This document shows positions 8,202 to 18,348 of a stretch of 64,000 nt of DNA, piece by piece. Location: the NCBI RefSeq assembly GCF_019443425.1, contig NZ_CP080382.1:3162001-3226000 (forward strand), in the 5' to 3' direction. The position numbers and the translations under genes were made by a program. A model generated the notes under the pieces. It saw only the letters and a list, made by a program, of their open reading frames with translations, made no database searches and was not told where the DNA came from. The stretch comes from Arthrobacter sp. PAMC25284 (GTDB lineage: Bacteria; Actinomycetota; Actinomycetes; Actinomycetales; Micrococcaceae). Every line of letters starts with the position of its first letter. Positions within the stretch are counted from its first letter, which is position 1.

Positions 8202-9257
8202 TCAGTTGCCCTTGGTGAGACCGTTTGCCGCCACATAATCTCCGAGCTTGCCGGCCGCCAGGGCGTCGGAGATGCCCTGGATGGCCTCGGGGTCAGTCAG
8301 GACAATTGACTGCCCGTCACTGGAGGTGCCAATGCCGTTGGTGGGCAGCGTGAACATTACGGTGTTGGCCGGGCGCACGTCCTTCAACTCCACTGCCAGG
8401 CCGGCCACGGTGGCAGCGTCCAAGGACTCGTCCACACTGATAAACGGCGAAAGGGAGCTCACCATATTGTTGATCGTGACGGGGTTGGTAAGCGTCTGTC
8501 GATTGACCGACTTCTGCATGATGGCTTTGAGGAACTCCTGCTGGTTCCGGACCCGCTGGTAGTCGCCATCGGTAAAGGCGTACCGCTCCCGGACGAAGAC
8601 CAGGGCTTCCTCCCCGTTGAGGGTGTTTTTCCCTGCCGTGAACTGCCGGTCCAGACTGCTGGACGTGAAAGGCACCTTGACGTCCACAGTCACGCCGCCC
8701 AGGGCATCGGTGAGGCCCTTGAAACCTTCAAAGTCGATCATGGCCACGTGGTCGATGCGCTGGTTGAAAATCGACTCGACCGTCTGGACCATCAGCGGCG
8801 TCCCTCCCAGGGCGAGTGCGGCATTGATCTTCGCCTCGCCGTGGCCCGGAATGGTGACCCACAGATCCCGCATCAGGGACATGGTGTAAATGTTCTTGCG
8901 GTCCGCCGGAATATGCATCAGCATCAGCGTGTCGGCGCGCTGGTTGGTGGCCTGGCCGTCGGCTGCGTCCTCTCCGGTGGCGCCCCGGCTGTCGCTGCCC
9001 ATCACGAGGATGTTCATTGCGCCATCCGTCTTCTTGGGCCGCGTGGATTCATCCGGGAAGGCCTGCTCGATCTTCGTTGTCCCGGAATCGAACGTGCGGC
9101 CAAGGTTGAACAGGTAGCCTGCGGCGACCACCGTAACCAGTGCAACAAGGGCGGCGACGACAATCAGTACCATCCGGCCTTTGCGTTTCTTGGCGTTACG
9201 CCGGCGCCTCGTAGCGGGCGCGGGCGGGAGGCCGTCGGTATCGTGCGGGTACGTCAT
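8202..9257 (-). CDS. LytR-CpsA-Psr (LCP) family cell-wall glycopolymer transferase
   Basis: 351 aa. A Lys/Arg-rich cytoplasmic N-terminus precedes one membrane helix (~residues 29-50) and an external LCP domain with the family signatures NILVMGSDSRG, RADTLMLMHI, SLMRDLWV, AKINAALALGG and an FVRERYAF region. LCP proteins transfer undecaprenyl-linked anionic polymers to peptidoglycan. ATG start at 9257. Likely monocistronic; 76 bp separate it from ptrB downstream. Confidence 0.93.
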   Translation of the reverse strand: MTYPHDTDGLPPAPATRRRRNAKKRKGRMVLIVVAALVALVTVVAAGYLFNLGRTFDSGTTKIEQAFPDESTRPKKTDGAMNILVMGSDSRGATGEDAADGQATNQRADTLMLMHIPADRKNIYTMSLMRDLWVTIPGHGEAKINAALALGGTPLMVQTVESIFNQRIDHVAMIDFEGFKGLTDALGGVTVDVKVPFTSSSLDRQFTAGKNTLNGEEALVFVRERYAFTDGDYQRVRNQQEFLKAIMQKSVNRQTLTNPVTINNMVSSLSPFISVDESLDAATVAGLAVELKDVRPANTVMFTLPTNGIGTSSDGQSIVLTDPEAIQGISDALAAGKLGDYVAANGLTKGN

Positions 9258-9436
9258 CTGTTCCTCAAGTCCGGGGGGTTTGCCGCAATTCTACCAATCG
9301 GCGCTTCCATGCCCGGTGCTGTTCTTTCCCGGCAGTTCCGACGTCGACGGCGGGTCACAATGTTGCCTGCGTCACATTCATTCCCTATGTTGGTTAATGG
9401 CCGCAGCGTCGCGGCCACGCGCGATAGGGGTAGCAC

Positions 9437-9760
9437 GTGCACGAAAAGCTCAAGGTTCTTGTCCGGCTCGACCTTGACGGCGGCGAGGCGGAAGTGGCCG
9501 CGCACGGTCATGTGACTGAGCAAAGTGTTCAGGCCCTGTATGTGGTGATGAAGCGGGCCAATCACTTGCGCGAAGGGCTGCGGCTGGTCGTGGATGTCAG
9601 CCACGCACGTGTGGAGCGGGCTGCACTGGAACAGTTGCAGGCCTGTTCAGAATCCCGCCATCTGCCTGCCTCCATTGATCCCCTGCAGTCCGACTGCCAG
9701 CTCCGGGTCCTGGCTCCCGCCGCCGCTCCGCAGACAAGGGCCCTGCGGCTCGCGGCCTGA
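9437..9760 (+). CDS. Small STAS-like protein of unknown function
   Basis: 107 aa from a GTG preceded by AGGGG. The layout VRLDLDGGEAEVAAHG / ALYVVMKRANHL / RLVVDVSHARV resembles the beta-strand/helix order of STAS (anti-sigma antagonist-like) domains, but the usual phosphorylatable Ser motif is not seen. It is divergent from the LCP gene. The family call is an inference from pattern only. Confidence 0.55.
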   Translation: MHEKLKVLVRLDLDGGEAEVAAHGHVTEQSVQALYVVMKRANHLREGLRLVVDVSHARVERAALEQLQACSESRHLPASIDPLQSDCQLRVLAPAAAPQTRALRLAA

Positions 9761-9769
9761 GAGGCCGCG
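9751..9769 (+). terminator. GC-rich hairpin at the end of the STAS-like gene
   Basis: CGCGGCC / GGCCGCG, a 7-bp stem with a 5-nt loop overlapping the stop codon. No T-tract follows, so termination is uncertain. Confidence 0.35.
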
Positions 9770-10032
9770 GCACGGGAGCTTTCCTTTCCGGGCCCCAGCC
9801 TTCCTCGTCAGGTTCCAGGCGGCGCCCTGTCGGATTCCCTGTCGGGTTTCCTGCTGCGTTTCCGGCACGCCTGTTGCTGCTCTCCGCTTGGTCCCCGGGT
9901 TCCCTCGGATGGGTCCGGCCAGGGCGGCGGAGGCGTCGCCGGTCGGGCTGGGAGCCCTACCGCCGCGCCTCCTGCGTCTGCGCAGGCTCCTGCGCCGGCG
10001 CCCTCCGCTTCGACCTGCACCCGGTGTCGTCC
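9770..10032. other. Intergenic region upstream of the paa operon
   Basis: Pyrimidine-rich, GC-rich DNA between the STAS-like gene and the paa promoter. Open frames across it lack a ribosome site and family resemblance. No RNA gene or strong inverted repeat was recognised. Confidence 0.5.
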
Positions 10033-10078
10033 TTGACGCGCGTCCCACCCGCCGCATATCCTGAACGAACGGTCGGTA
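10033..10078 (+). promoter_or_regulatory. Predicted paa operon promoter with possible overlapping repressor site
   Basis: TTGACG (10033-10038) and TATCCT (10057-10062) are 18 bp apart. GAACGAACGGTCGGT lies just downstream, where a repressor would cover the transcription start. TetR-family PaaR proteins control paa genes in related bacteria; assigning this site to PaaR is a guess, and no paaR lies in the window. Confidence 0.5.
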
Positions 10079-10108
10079 ATTATTTATCGGAATTGCATAG
10101 GAGCAACC

Positions 10109-11118
<1,010 letters not shown>

Positions 11119-11122
<4 letters not shown>

Positions 11123-11418
11123 CAAGCACTACTGAAGGCAACGTCTGGCCGATCTGGGAAGTGTTCGTCCGCTCCAGCCGCGGACTGTCCCACGTCCACG
11201 CGGGGTCCCTGCACGCGCCCGACGCGGCCATGGCCCTGCGCAACGCCCGCGATTTGTACACCCGGCGCAACGAGGGTGTGTCCATCTGGGTGGTTCCGGC
11301 GGACGCCATCGCCGCGAGCGATCCGGATGCCAAGGGCTCGTTCTTCGAGTCCCCGCAGGGCAAGGACTACCGGCACGCGACGTACTACACCAAGAGCGAG
11401 GGCGTGAAGCACCTGTGA
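11119..11418 (+). CDS. paaB: 1,2-phenylacetyl-CoA epoxidase, subunit B
   Basis: 99 aa, full length. A small structural subunit bridging PaaA/PaaC heterodimers in the oxygenase. The family opening [20 protein letters not shown] and an [11 protein letters not shown] stretch are readable. ATGA overlap with paaA upstream and a 4-bp overlap with paaC downstream. Confidence 0.96.
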
Positions 11419-12380
11419 GCACCCCCCAAGCAACGGACGAAGCAGCAAACGAAGCAACCCACACGGACGCCGCGGAAGACTCCCACGGCGACATTTCCGT
11501 CGGCGTGAGCGGCGCCGGGGCCAGCGGGGACGGCTCCGCCAGCGCCACCCGGATCACACCCGGTAATGCGCTCCGCCCGGAGGATATCGCGCTGGCGGTC
11601 AGCCGCGGTGCTGTCCCGGACCAGGACGCTGCGGAGCTGGCCCTGCGCCTGGGCGATGACGCACTGATCCTGGCCCAGCGCCTGGGCCACTGGATCTCCC
11701 GCGCCCCCGAACTCGAAGAGGACGTGGCCCTCGGCAACATCGCGCTGGACCAGCTGGGCCACGCGCGGTCCTTCCTCAGCTATGCCGGCGGGGCCTACGC
11801 CGCAGAGGGGAAGCCCGGCAAGACCGAAGACGATCTCGCCTACTTCCGCAGCGAGCACGAGTTCCGTTCCGTGGAGCTCTTCGAACAGCCCAACGGGGAC
11901 TTCGCCGCCACCATCGCCCGGCAGTTCGTGGTCAGCTACTACCAGTTCGAGCTCTACCGGCGGCTCGCGCAGTCCACGGACTCCACCCTGGCCGGCATCG
12001 CAGCCAAGGCCGTCAAGGAAGTGGACTACCACCGCGACCACAGCGCCCAGTGGGTGCTGCGCCTGGCCCTCGGAACGGACGAGTCCCGGGCCCGGATGAT
12101 CCAAGGCTTCAAGACCATCTGGCCCTATGTGGACGAACTGTTCCGCGACGATGAGCTCACCGCCCGCCTCAGCGCGTCCGGCGCCGCCGTCGAGCCGTCC
12201 AGCCTGCGCGCTGACTTTGACCGGCTCATCGGGGAGGTCCTGGCCGAGGCCGAGCTGGACCTCCCGCAGGTACCGGCTGCCCGGGGCGGCGGACGCCAGG
12301 GCCAGCACTCCGAGCACCTCGGCTACCTCCTGGCCGAAATGCAGGTGCTCGCCCGCCAGCATCCCGGAGCGAGCTGGTAG
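11415..12380 (+). CDS. paaC: 1,2-phenylacetyl-CoA epoxidase, structural subunit C
   Basis: 321 aa from a GTG overlapping the paaB stop. The first ~55 residues are low-complexity Ala/Thr/Gly/Ser-rich and longer than usual; homology begins around LALRLGDDALILAQRLGHW. The ferritin-like fold (NIALDQLGHARSFL, VKEVDYHRDHSAQW) is kept. PaaC pairs with PaaA and is thought to help CoA-substrate binding without catalysing oxidation. Confidence 0.95.
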   Translation: MSTPQATDEAANEATHTDAAEDSHGDISVGVSGAGASGDGSASATRITPGNALRPEDIALAVSRGAVPDQDAAELALRLGDDALILAQRLGHWISRAPELEEDVALGNIALDQLGHARSFLSYAGGAYAAEGKPGKTEDDLAYFRSEHEFRSVELFEQPNGDFAATIARQFVVSYYQFELYRRLAQSTDSTLAGIAAKAVKEVDYHRDHSAQWVLRLALGTDESRARMIQGFKTIWPYVDELFRDDELTARLSASGAAVEPSSLRADFDRLIGEVLAEAELDLPQVPAARGGGRQGQHSEHLGYLLAEMQVLARQHPGASW

Positions 12381-12382
12381 CC

Positions 12383-12943
12383 GTGCCGGAGATGTACGTC
12401 AGCCATCCCTCCGCGGCCACCAGCCGCCCGGACAACAGGACGCCCGAGCAAAAAGCCTGGGACCTCGCGGCCACCGTGGTGGACCCGGAGATCCCGGTGC
12501 TCAGCATCGCGGATCTCGGGATCCTGCGCGGGGTCACGCTGTTCGACGACGGCGGCATCGTCCCCGCTGTCCGCGTCACCATCACGCCGACCTACTCCGG
12601 GTGCCCGGCGATGGACGCGATCCGTGACGACCTCAAGGCGGCCTTCGCCCGCGAAGGGTATGGCGGCGTCGACGTCGACCTGGTCCTCTCCCCGGCCTGG
12701 ACCACGGACTGGATGAGCGAGGACGGCAAGGCCAAGCTGGAGCAGTACGGCATCGCCCCGCCGTCGGGACACTCCAATGCCGCCCGGCACGCCGGGCCGG
12801 TCCGGCTGTCCCTCGCCGTCAAATGCCCGCAGTGCTCATCGCTGAACACCAAGGAACTCACCCGCTTCGGCTCCACCTCCTGCAAGGCGCTCTACGCCTG
12901 CCAGGACTGCAAGGAGCCGTTCGATTACTTCAAAGTCCTCTAA
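12383..12943 (+). CDS. paaD: PaaD-like iron-sulfur/maturation protein of the epoxidase
   Basis: 186 aa from GTG 12383, two bases after paaC; ATG at 12392 is an alternative with poorer spacing. The N-terminal ~100 residues are a MIP18/DUF59 domain (VVDPEIPVLSIADLGI, TPTYSGCPA). The C-terminus has a Cys-rich metal site (CPQCSS and CQDC). PaaD is required for epoxidase activity, probably for Fe-S insertion into PaaE. Confidence 0.94.
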   Translation: MPEMYVSHPSAATSRPDNRTPEQKAWDLAATVVDPEIPVLSIADLGILRGVTLFDDGGIVPAVRVTITPTYSGCPAMDAIRDDLKAAFAREGYGGVDVDLVLSPAWTTDWMSEDGKAKLEQYGIAPPSGHSNAARHAGPVRLSLAVKCPQCSSLNTKELTRFGSTSCKALYACQDCKEPFDYFKVL

Positions 12944-12952
12944 GGAAACACT

Positions 12953-14179
12953 ATGACTGTTGTCCGCCAGACCGCCGCCGAGCAGGCCGCAGCCACCGGC
13001 CGCCGTCGCGCCTCCTTCCACACCCTGGCCGTGGATGAGGTCCGCCGGCTCACGGACGACGCGATCGAAGTGACCTTCGCCGTCCCCGCGGAGCTGGCCG
13101 GCCAGTACGACTACCTCCCCGGCCAGTACGTGGCCCTGCGCACCACCATGCCGGATGCGAACGGCGACCCGCATGAGGTGCGCCGCAGTTATTCCATCTG
13201 CGCCGAGCCGCGGAGCTTCGCGGACGGCACCAGCGAGATCCGCGTGGCCATCAAGAAAGACCTTGGCGGGCTGTTCTCCACGTGGGCCAACGCCGAGCTC
13301 AAGTCCGGCGACGTACTGGACGTGATGAGCCCCATGGGTGCGTTCGTCTCCAAGCACGGCCGGGACGGCAAGCCGGTGGAACAGAACGTGATGAATTCGA
13401 TGAACCATCCCGAGGAGCTGGCGGGGGAGCCCGGGAGCTTCGTGGCGATCGCCGCAGGCTCCGGTATTACACCGGTCATCGCCATTGCCCGGACCCTGCT
13501 GGCGGCACACCAGGAGACCCGCTTCGACCTGATCTACGCCAACAAGGCCGCCATGGACGTGATGTTCCTGGAGGAACTCGCGGACCTGAAAGACAAGTAC
13601 CCGTCGCGGCTGGCCCTGCACCACGTGCTCTCCCGTGAGCAGCGGATCGCGCCGCTGCTGAGCGGACGGATCGACGCCGAAAAGCTCCAGGCGCTGCTGG
13701 GTACCGCCATCCACGCGGACGACGTCGACGAGTGGTTCCTGTGCGGGCCCTTCGAGCTCGTCCAGCTCTGCCGGGACACCCTGGCCGACCGTGGCGTGAA
13801 GCCCGAACACATCCGCTTCGAGCTGTTCACCTCGGGCAAACCGGACCGCCCCGAAGGCAACATCGGCCGGCCCGTGACCGCGGACGAATCCCAGGACACT
13901 TACAAGATCACCTTCACGCTGGACGGTCTGCAGGGCGAGGTTTCGAGCCCCACCCACGCCCGCGAATCCATCCTCAACGCCGCGCTCCGGGTCCGCCCCG
14001 ATGTTCCGTTCGCCTGCGCCGGAGGCGTCTGCGGCACATGCCGCGCCAAGGTCATCACCGGCAAAGTCACAATGGACGAGAACTACGCCCTGGAACAGGA
14101 CGAACTGGACAAGGGATACGTCCTGACCTGCCAGTCCCACCCGACCACCCCGGACGTCACGGTCGACTTCGACGTCTAG
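12953..14179 (+). CDS. paaE: 1,2-phenylacetyl-CoA epoxidase, reductase subunit E
   Basis: 408 aa. It passes electrons from NAD(P)H to PaaA. Order: FAD domain (RRSYSICAEP, residues ~80-85), NAD(P) domain (AAGSGITPVIAIARTLL), then a plant-type [2Fe-2S] ferredoxin domain with CAGGVCGTC near residue 353 and a final Cys in VLTCQSHP. AAGGA precedes the ATG. Confidence 0.96.
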   Translation: MTVVRQTAAEQAAATGRRRASFHTLAVDEVRRLTDDAIEVTFAVPAELAGQYDYLPGQYVALRTTMPDANGDPHEVRRSYSICAEPRSFADGTSEIRVAIKKDLGGLFSTWANAELKSGDVLDVMSPMGAFVSKHGRDGKPVEQNVMNSMNHPEELAGEPGSFVAIAAGSGITPVIAIARTLLAAHQETRFDLIYANKAAMDVMFLEELADLKDKYPSRLALHHVLSREQRIAPLLSGRIDAEKLQALLGTAIHADDVDEWFLCGPFELVQLCRDTLADRGVKPEHIRFELFTSGKPDRPEGNIGRPVTADESQDTYKITFTLDGLQGEVSSPTHARESILNAALRVRPDVPFACAGGVCGTCRAKVITGKVTMDENYALEQDELDKGYVLTCQSHPTTPDVTVDFDV

Positions 14180-14220
14180 TTCTTTCCCTGCCCTCTGCCT
14201 TCCCCCTTGCAAGGAGCCCC

Positions 14221-15000
14221 ATGATTTCCCTCTCCATCGCCGGCGGCATCGCCGACGTCGTGCTCGACGCCCCGCACAAGCTCAACGCGCTGGACGAGCA
14301 GGCGCTTGCAGAACTGTCCCAGGCGTACGACGACGCCGCTGCTGCCGCCGCACGCGGAGAGGTCCGGGCGCTCCTGCTCCGCGGGGAGGGGCGCGCCTTC
14401 TGCGCGGGACGTGACATTGCGGGCGTCACGCCGGAGAGCGACGACGCCCAGGCGTACCTCGGCGGGCTGGTGCAGCCGCTGCTGCAGAAGATGAGTGCCT
14501 TCCCGGCCCCGACCTTCGCCGCGGCCCAGGGTGCCTGTCTCGGTGTGGGACTCGGCCTGCTGCTGGCCACGGACGTGGTGTACGTGGCGGAGAACGCGAA
14601 GTTCGGCTCGCCGTTCGCCAAGCTCGGCGCCACGCTGGACTCCGGCGGGCACTGGTACTTCACCGAGCGCCTCGGCATGCACCGCACGCTGGACCTGATA
14701 TATACCGCCGAGCTGATGAGCGGCGCCGAGGCCGTAGCGCAGGGAATGTTCAGCCGCGCCATGCCCGCGGGGGAACTGCTCGAGTCCACCCGCGCCATTG
14801 TGGGCCGGGTGGCCGCCGGAGCCACCGGAGCCTTCACCGCCAGCAAGGAGCTCGTGGCGCACATCCGCGATCAGCGGCTGGGCCTGTGGGAATCAATGGC
14901 GGGAGAAAACGCCGAGCAGGCCCGGCTGTGCAAGAGCGAGGACTACGCCGAGGGCTTCCGCGCCTTCCAGGAGAAGCGCACCCCGGTTTTCAAAGGCTAG
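14221..15000 (+). CDS. paaG: Enoyl-CoA hydratase/isomerase, probably the PaaG ring-opening isomerase
   Basis: 259 aa, crotonase fold. FCAGRDIAG and GACLGVGLGLLLATD form the oxyanion-hole regions. LGATLDSGGHWYF aligns with the DSGG region of PaaG, which converts the epoxide to an oxepin, more than with PaaF hydratases. The start is set by AAGGAG six bases before ATG 14221, although the frame stays open upstream through paaE. The gap to paaE is 41 bp and it is the last gene of the operon here. Confidence 0.82.
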   Translation: MISLSIAGGIADVVLDAPHKLNALDEQALAELSQAYDDAAAAAARGEVRALLLRGEGRAFCAGRDIAGVTPESDDAQAYLGGLVQPLLQKMSAFPAPTFAAAQGACLGVGLGLLLATDVVYVAENAKFGSPFAKLGATLDSGGHWYFTERLGMHRTLDLIYTAELMSGAEAVAQGMFSRAMPAGELLESTRAIVGRVAAGATGAFTASKELVAHIRDQRLGLWESMAGENAEQARLCKSEDYAEGFRAFQEKRTPVFKG

Positions 15001-15076
15001 CGTCCGAATTCACCCCGACGGCGGCACTGGCCTGGTAGCCGGAGAGGCAGAATCCCCAAGTGCTTTCGGAAATTCA

Positions 15077-15106
15077 TTGCATGGTTCCTACAACAATTTG
15101 TATGGT
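15077..15106 (+). promoter_or_regulatory. Predicted galU promoter giving a leaderless transcript
   Basis: TTGCAT (15077-15082) and TATGGT (15101-15106) are 18 bp apart. The ATG at 15113 lies where transcription would begin and has no ribosome site, which suggests a leaderless mRNA. Confidence 0.45.
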
Positions 15107-15112
15107 GCAGCT

Positions 15113-16003
15113 ATGACTTTGGGGAAACCAGTGAGAAAAGCCGTCATTCCTGCCGCCGGATTGGGAACCAGATTCCTGCCGGCTACCAAAGCCATGCCGA
15201 AGGAAATGCTGCCGGTCGTTGACCAGCCCGCCATCCAGTATGTGGTGGAAGAGGCCGTTAAAGCCGGCCTGACGGACCTTCTGATGATCACCGGACGGCA
15301 GAAGCGTGCCCTCGAAGACCATTTCGACCGGGCTCCCCAACTGGAGCGCACCCTTGAACTCAAGGGCGATTCGGCACGATTGGAGGCCGTGCAGTACGCC
15401 TCCAGCCTGGGCCCCATCCACTACGTCCGGCAGGGCGAACCGCTTGGACTCGGGCACGCCGTGCTGTGTGCCCGGCAGCATGTGGGGGACGAACCGTTTG
15501 CTGTCCTGCTGGGCGATGACCTCATCGACGAGCGGGACGAACTGCTAAGCACCATGATCGACGTCCAGGCCACGACAGGCGGTTCTGTGATTGCTCTGAT
15601 CGAAGTGGACCCGGCCCAGATCAGCGCCTACGGGTGCGCGGACATTACTGCGGTGGACGGAACGGATTACTTCCGGGTGAACCGGCTGGTGGAAAAGCCG
15701 GCGGTGGAAGAGGCCCCGTCCAACCTGGCGGTGATCGGCCGCTACGTCCTGCACCCGGCAGTGTTTGATGTCCTGGAGCACACCAAGCCGGGACGCGGCG
15801 GCGAAATCCAGCTGACTGACGCGCTAGAGGTCCTGGCCACGTCCGGCGGCGAGGGCGGCGGGGTCTACGGCGTAGTCTTCCGCGGACGGCGCTACGACAC
15901 CGGCGACAAGCTCAGCTACCTGAAGGCCGTCATCTCCATCGCCTCCGAGCGCGTGGACTTCGGCGAAGAGCTCAAGAGCTGGATGAAGGACTTCATAAAG
16001 TAG
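15113..16003 (+). CDS. galU: UTP-glucose-1-phosphate uridylyltransferase
   Basis: 296 aa. It makes UDP-glucose from UTP and glucose-1-phosphate for wall and storage polysaccharides. The nucleotidyltransferase loop AAGLGTRFLPATKAMPKEM, LLGDDLID (metal Asp) and NRLVEKP are readable. GTG 15131 is an alternative start with GGGGA upstream. The 3' end overlaps the convergent VanZ gene by 11 bp. Confidence 0.95.
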   Translation: MTLGKPVRKAVIPAAGLGTRFLPATKAMPKEMLPVVDQPAIQYVVEEAVKAGLTDLLMITGRQKRALEDHFDRAPQLERTLELKGDSARLEAVQYASSLGPIHYVRQGEPLGLGHAVLCARQHVGDEPFAVLLGDDLIDERDELLSTMIDVQATTGGSVIALIEVDPAQISAYGCADITAVDGTDYFRVNRLVEKPAVEEAPSNLAVIGRYVLHPAVFDVLEHTKPGRGGEIQLTDALEVLATSGGEGGGVYGVVFRGRRYDTGDKLSYLKAVISIASERVDFGEELKSWMKDFIK

Positions 16004-16418
16004 CCGTTTCGTCTGGGACCAGCCGTCGTGCGATGAGCGCGCCGATGGCGGCCCCAGCCGTGTTGAGGGCAAGATCGGCGAGGCTCGGATAACGCTGGCT
16101 CAGAAACATCCACTGACCCAGCTCCATGCAGCCCGACACCAGAGCGCCGAGCGTGGCTATCTGCCACCATTTCTGCCATGGGAAGGCCAGCACCGCGACC
16201 GCCCCCAACGGTACGAAGAGCGCCACGTTGGCTATGCGTTCAACGAACGCGTAATCGACCCAGCCGGGGACGCCGTGGGCATGGAGCTTCCGGAGCGCAC
16301 GCGCGATGAGGCCTCTAAGGGGCTTGTCCACCGGGCTTGGCCAGAAACCAATCAGCGCCAGCAGCGACACCATGGCGGACAGCAGGGCCCGCCATCCCCA
16401 CCTGGCCCGGGATATCAC
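15993..16418 (-). CDS. VanZ-like membrane protein
   Basis: 141 aa with about four membrane helices and the VanZ-family signatures ANVALFVPLGAVAV, ELGQWMFL and SLADLALNTAGAAIGAL. The family is widespread; its founder gives low-level teicoplanin resistance by an unknown mechanism. It lies 31 bp beyond the Lrp regulator and its end overlaps galU. Confidence 0.85.
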   Translation of the reverse strand: MISRARWGWRALLSAMVSLLALIGFWPSPVDKPLRGLIARALRKLHAHGVPGWVDYAFVERIANVALFVPLGAVAVLAFPWQKWWQIATLGALVSGCMELGQWMFLSQRYPSLADLALNTAGAAIGALIARRLVPDETATL

Positions 16419-16449
16419 GGCGCGCCCCGAGGGCCGGCGGGCGTGCTGC

Positions 16450-16914
16450 TCACCGCGTGTCCAAATCCTCGAAGACGAGGAACGTCTGGGTGTCCAGTAC
16501 CCCGGGCATGGACTGCAACTGGTCGAAGATCACGCGGCGCAGATCCACGTTGTCCACGGCCCGCACCAGCAGGATCACGTCGAAATCCCCGCCCACGAGG
16601 GCAATGTGGTGTACCTCGGGGATGGCGCGCAGCTTCTCCCGCAGCTCGCGCCAGGAGTGCTGGCGCACCTTGAGCGTGACATAGGCGGAGGACTTGAGCC
16701 CGGCCCGGATCGGGTCAACGAGCGCTGTGAACTTGGTGAGCACGCCCTCGCCCGTCAACCGGGCGATCCGGGTGTAGGCGTGCGCCCGCGAAATATGGAC
16801 GTTTTCCGCTACCTGCGTTACTGACATCCGGCCATCCCGGGTCAGCTCCGCAATGATGCGACGGTCCACCTCGTCCAGCGGCACGGCCTCCTGCTCCGCT
16901 TCCACCTCTGCCAT
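16450..16914 (-). CDS. Lrp/AsnC-family transcriptional regulator
   Basis: 154 aa from ATG 16914; GTG 16947 would add 11 residues. An N-terminal HTH (LDEVDRRIIAELTRDGRMSV) is followed by an RAM effector domain (LVGGDFDVILLVRAVDN). It is divergent from the 2-oxo acid dehydrogenase operon and probably regulates it in response to an amino acid or keto acid, as BkdR does elsewhere; this is inferred from position. Confidence 0.9.
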   Translation of the reverse strand: MAEVEAEQEAVPLDEVDRRIIAELTRDGRMSVTQVAENVHISRAHAYTRIARLTGEGVLTKFTALVDPIRAGLKSSAYVTLKVRQHSWRELREKLRAIPEVHHIALVGGDFDVILLVRAVDNVDLRRVIFDQLQSMPGVLDTQTFLVFEDLDTR

Positions 16915-17073
16915 TTGTCTACGACTCCCGCCCGTAACCCAGCTCACACTTACAGATCGTCTTCTAGACTAAGCCAAAAGCTGTGACTTCTCCATGATTT
17001 CGGCTAGGACTGGATACGAAACATCCCCAAGGACGATACTGGGAAAGATTAGTGGCAACAGAAGGACGGACCA

Positions 17074-18348
17074 ATGACGATCTCCGCAGACCACGCTTCC
17101 CAGCATTCTCCGGCGGACAGCGCGACGCCAGGGAATGTACCGGGCACTGAGCGGGACACCGAGCAAGAAGACGCCGCGCAGGAAAACGCAGCCTCGGCGG
17201 CCGTGCGCAAGTTTGGCATCACGGTGGAAGACTACATGCTCCCCGCCCGTCACCAGATCCAGATGGTGGACCAGGACGGCACTCTGAACCCGCACGCCGC
17301 GCAAGGCACCCAGCCGGGCCACGAGTACAGCATCCCCGGCGACGCCGAACTGCTGGCCGCCTATGAGCAGCTCGTCGTCGGACGCCGTGTCAATGACCAG
17401 AACTCCGCCCTGGTCCGGCAGGGCCGGATGGCCGTCTATCCCTCGAGCCACGGCCAGGAGGCGTGCCAGGTCGCAGCCGCCTTGTGCCTGTCCGAGGGCG
17501 ACTGGATCTTCCCCACCTACCGCGACTCTGTGGCCGTGATGGCCCGGGGCGTGGACCCCGTGCAGACCATGACGCTGTTCCGCGGTGACTGGCACGGCGG
17601 TTATAACCCCGCCAAGCACAAGGTGGGCATCCAGTGCACACCGCTGACCACCCAGTTGCTCCACGCCGTCGGGGTAGCCCACGCCGCCAAACTCCGCGGC
17701 GAAGACACCGTGGTCCTGGCCATGTGCGGCGACGGCGCCACAAGCGAAGGCGATTTCCACGAGGCGCTGAACTTCGCCGCCGTCTTCCACCTGCCGGTGG
17801 TGTTCTTCGTGCAGAACAACCAGTACGCCATCTCCGTCCCGCTGGCGCACCAGTCCGTGGCGCCCTCGCTCGCGCACAAAGCCGTCGGCTACGGCATGGC
17901 TGGCGAACGCGTGGACGGCAATGACCTCGTCGCGCTCCTCGCCGTCCTGGACCGTGCGGTCAAGCTCGCCCGCGACGGCTCCGGACCGCTGCTCGTCGAA
18001 GCCCACACCTACCGGATGCAGGCCCACACCAACGCCGACGACGCCACCCGCTACCGTCAGGACAGCGAAGTCGCCGAATGGGTCGCCAAGGATCCGCTGA
18101 CCCGGATGACGACCTATCTCACCGACCGCGGACTGCTCGACGACGGCGCCGCGGCCCGGATCGCGGAGAAGGCCGAAGCCGTGGCCACACAGCTTCGCGA
18201 GGGCCTGGGCGAAGAGGTCCCGGTCGACCCGCAGGACCTGTTTAAGTACGTCTTCGAAAGCCCCACGCCGCAACTGCGGGAGCAGTCCGCCCTGCTCGCC
18301 GACGAACTCGCCCGCGAAGCAACCAGCGCTGAGGAGACCAGCAAATGA
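17074..18348 (+). CDS. 2-oxo acid dehydrogenase E1 component, alpha subunit (pyruvate or branched-chain type)
   Basis: 424 aa. Thiamine-diphosphate E1 alpha with the TPP motif GDGATSEGDFHEAL near residue 218 and NNQYAISVP. The N-terminal ~45 residues are low-complexity. With E1 beta and E2 it decarboxylates a 2-oxo acid to an acyl-CoA. The absence of an adjacent E3 and the Lrp neighbour favour a branched-chain keto acid complex, but sequence alone does not separate this from pyruvate dehydrogenase. A 4-bp ATGA overlap couples it to E1 beta. Confidence 0.9.
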   Translation: MTISADHASQHSPADSATPGNVPGTERDTEQEDAAQENAASAAVRKFGITVEDYMLPARHQIQMVDQDGTLNPHAAQGTQPGHEYSIPGDAELLAAYEQLVVGRRVNDQNSALVRQGRMAVYPSSHGQEACQVAAALCLSEGDWIFPTYRDSVAVMARGVDPVQTMTLFRGDWHGGYNPAKHKVGIQCTPLTTQLLHAVGVAHAAKLRGEDTVVLAMCGDGATSEGDFHEALNFAAVFHLPVVFFVQNNQYAISVPLAHQSVAPSLAHKAVGYGMAGERVDGNDLVALLAVLDRAVKLARDGSGPLLVEAHTYRMQAHTNADDATRYRQDSEVAEWVAKDPLTRMTTYLTDRGLLDDGAAARIAEKAEAVATQLREGLGEEVPVDPQDLFKYVFESPTPQLREQSALLADELAREATSAEETSK

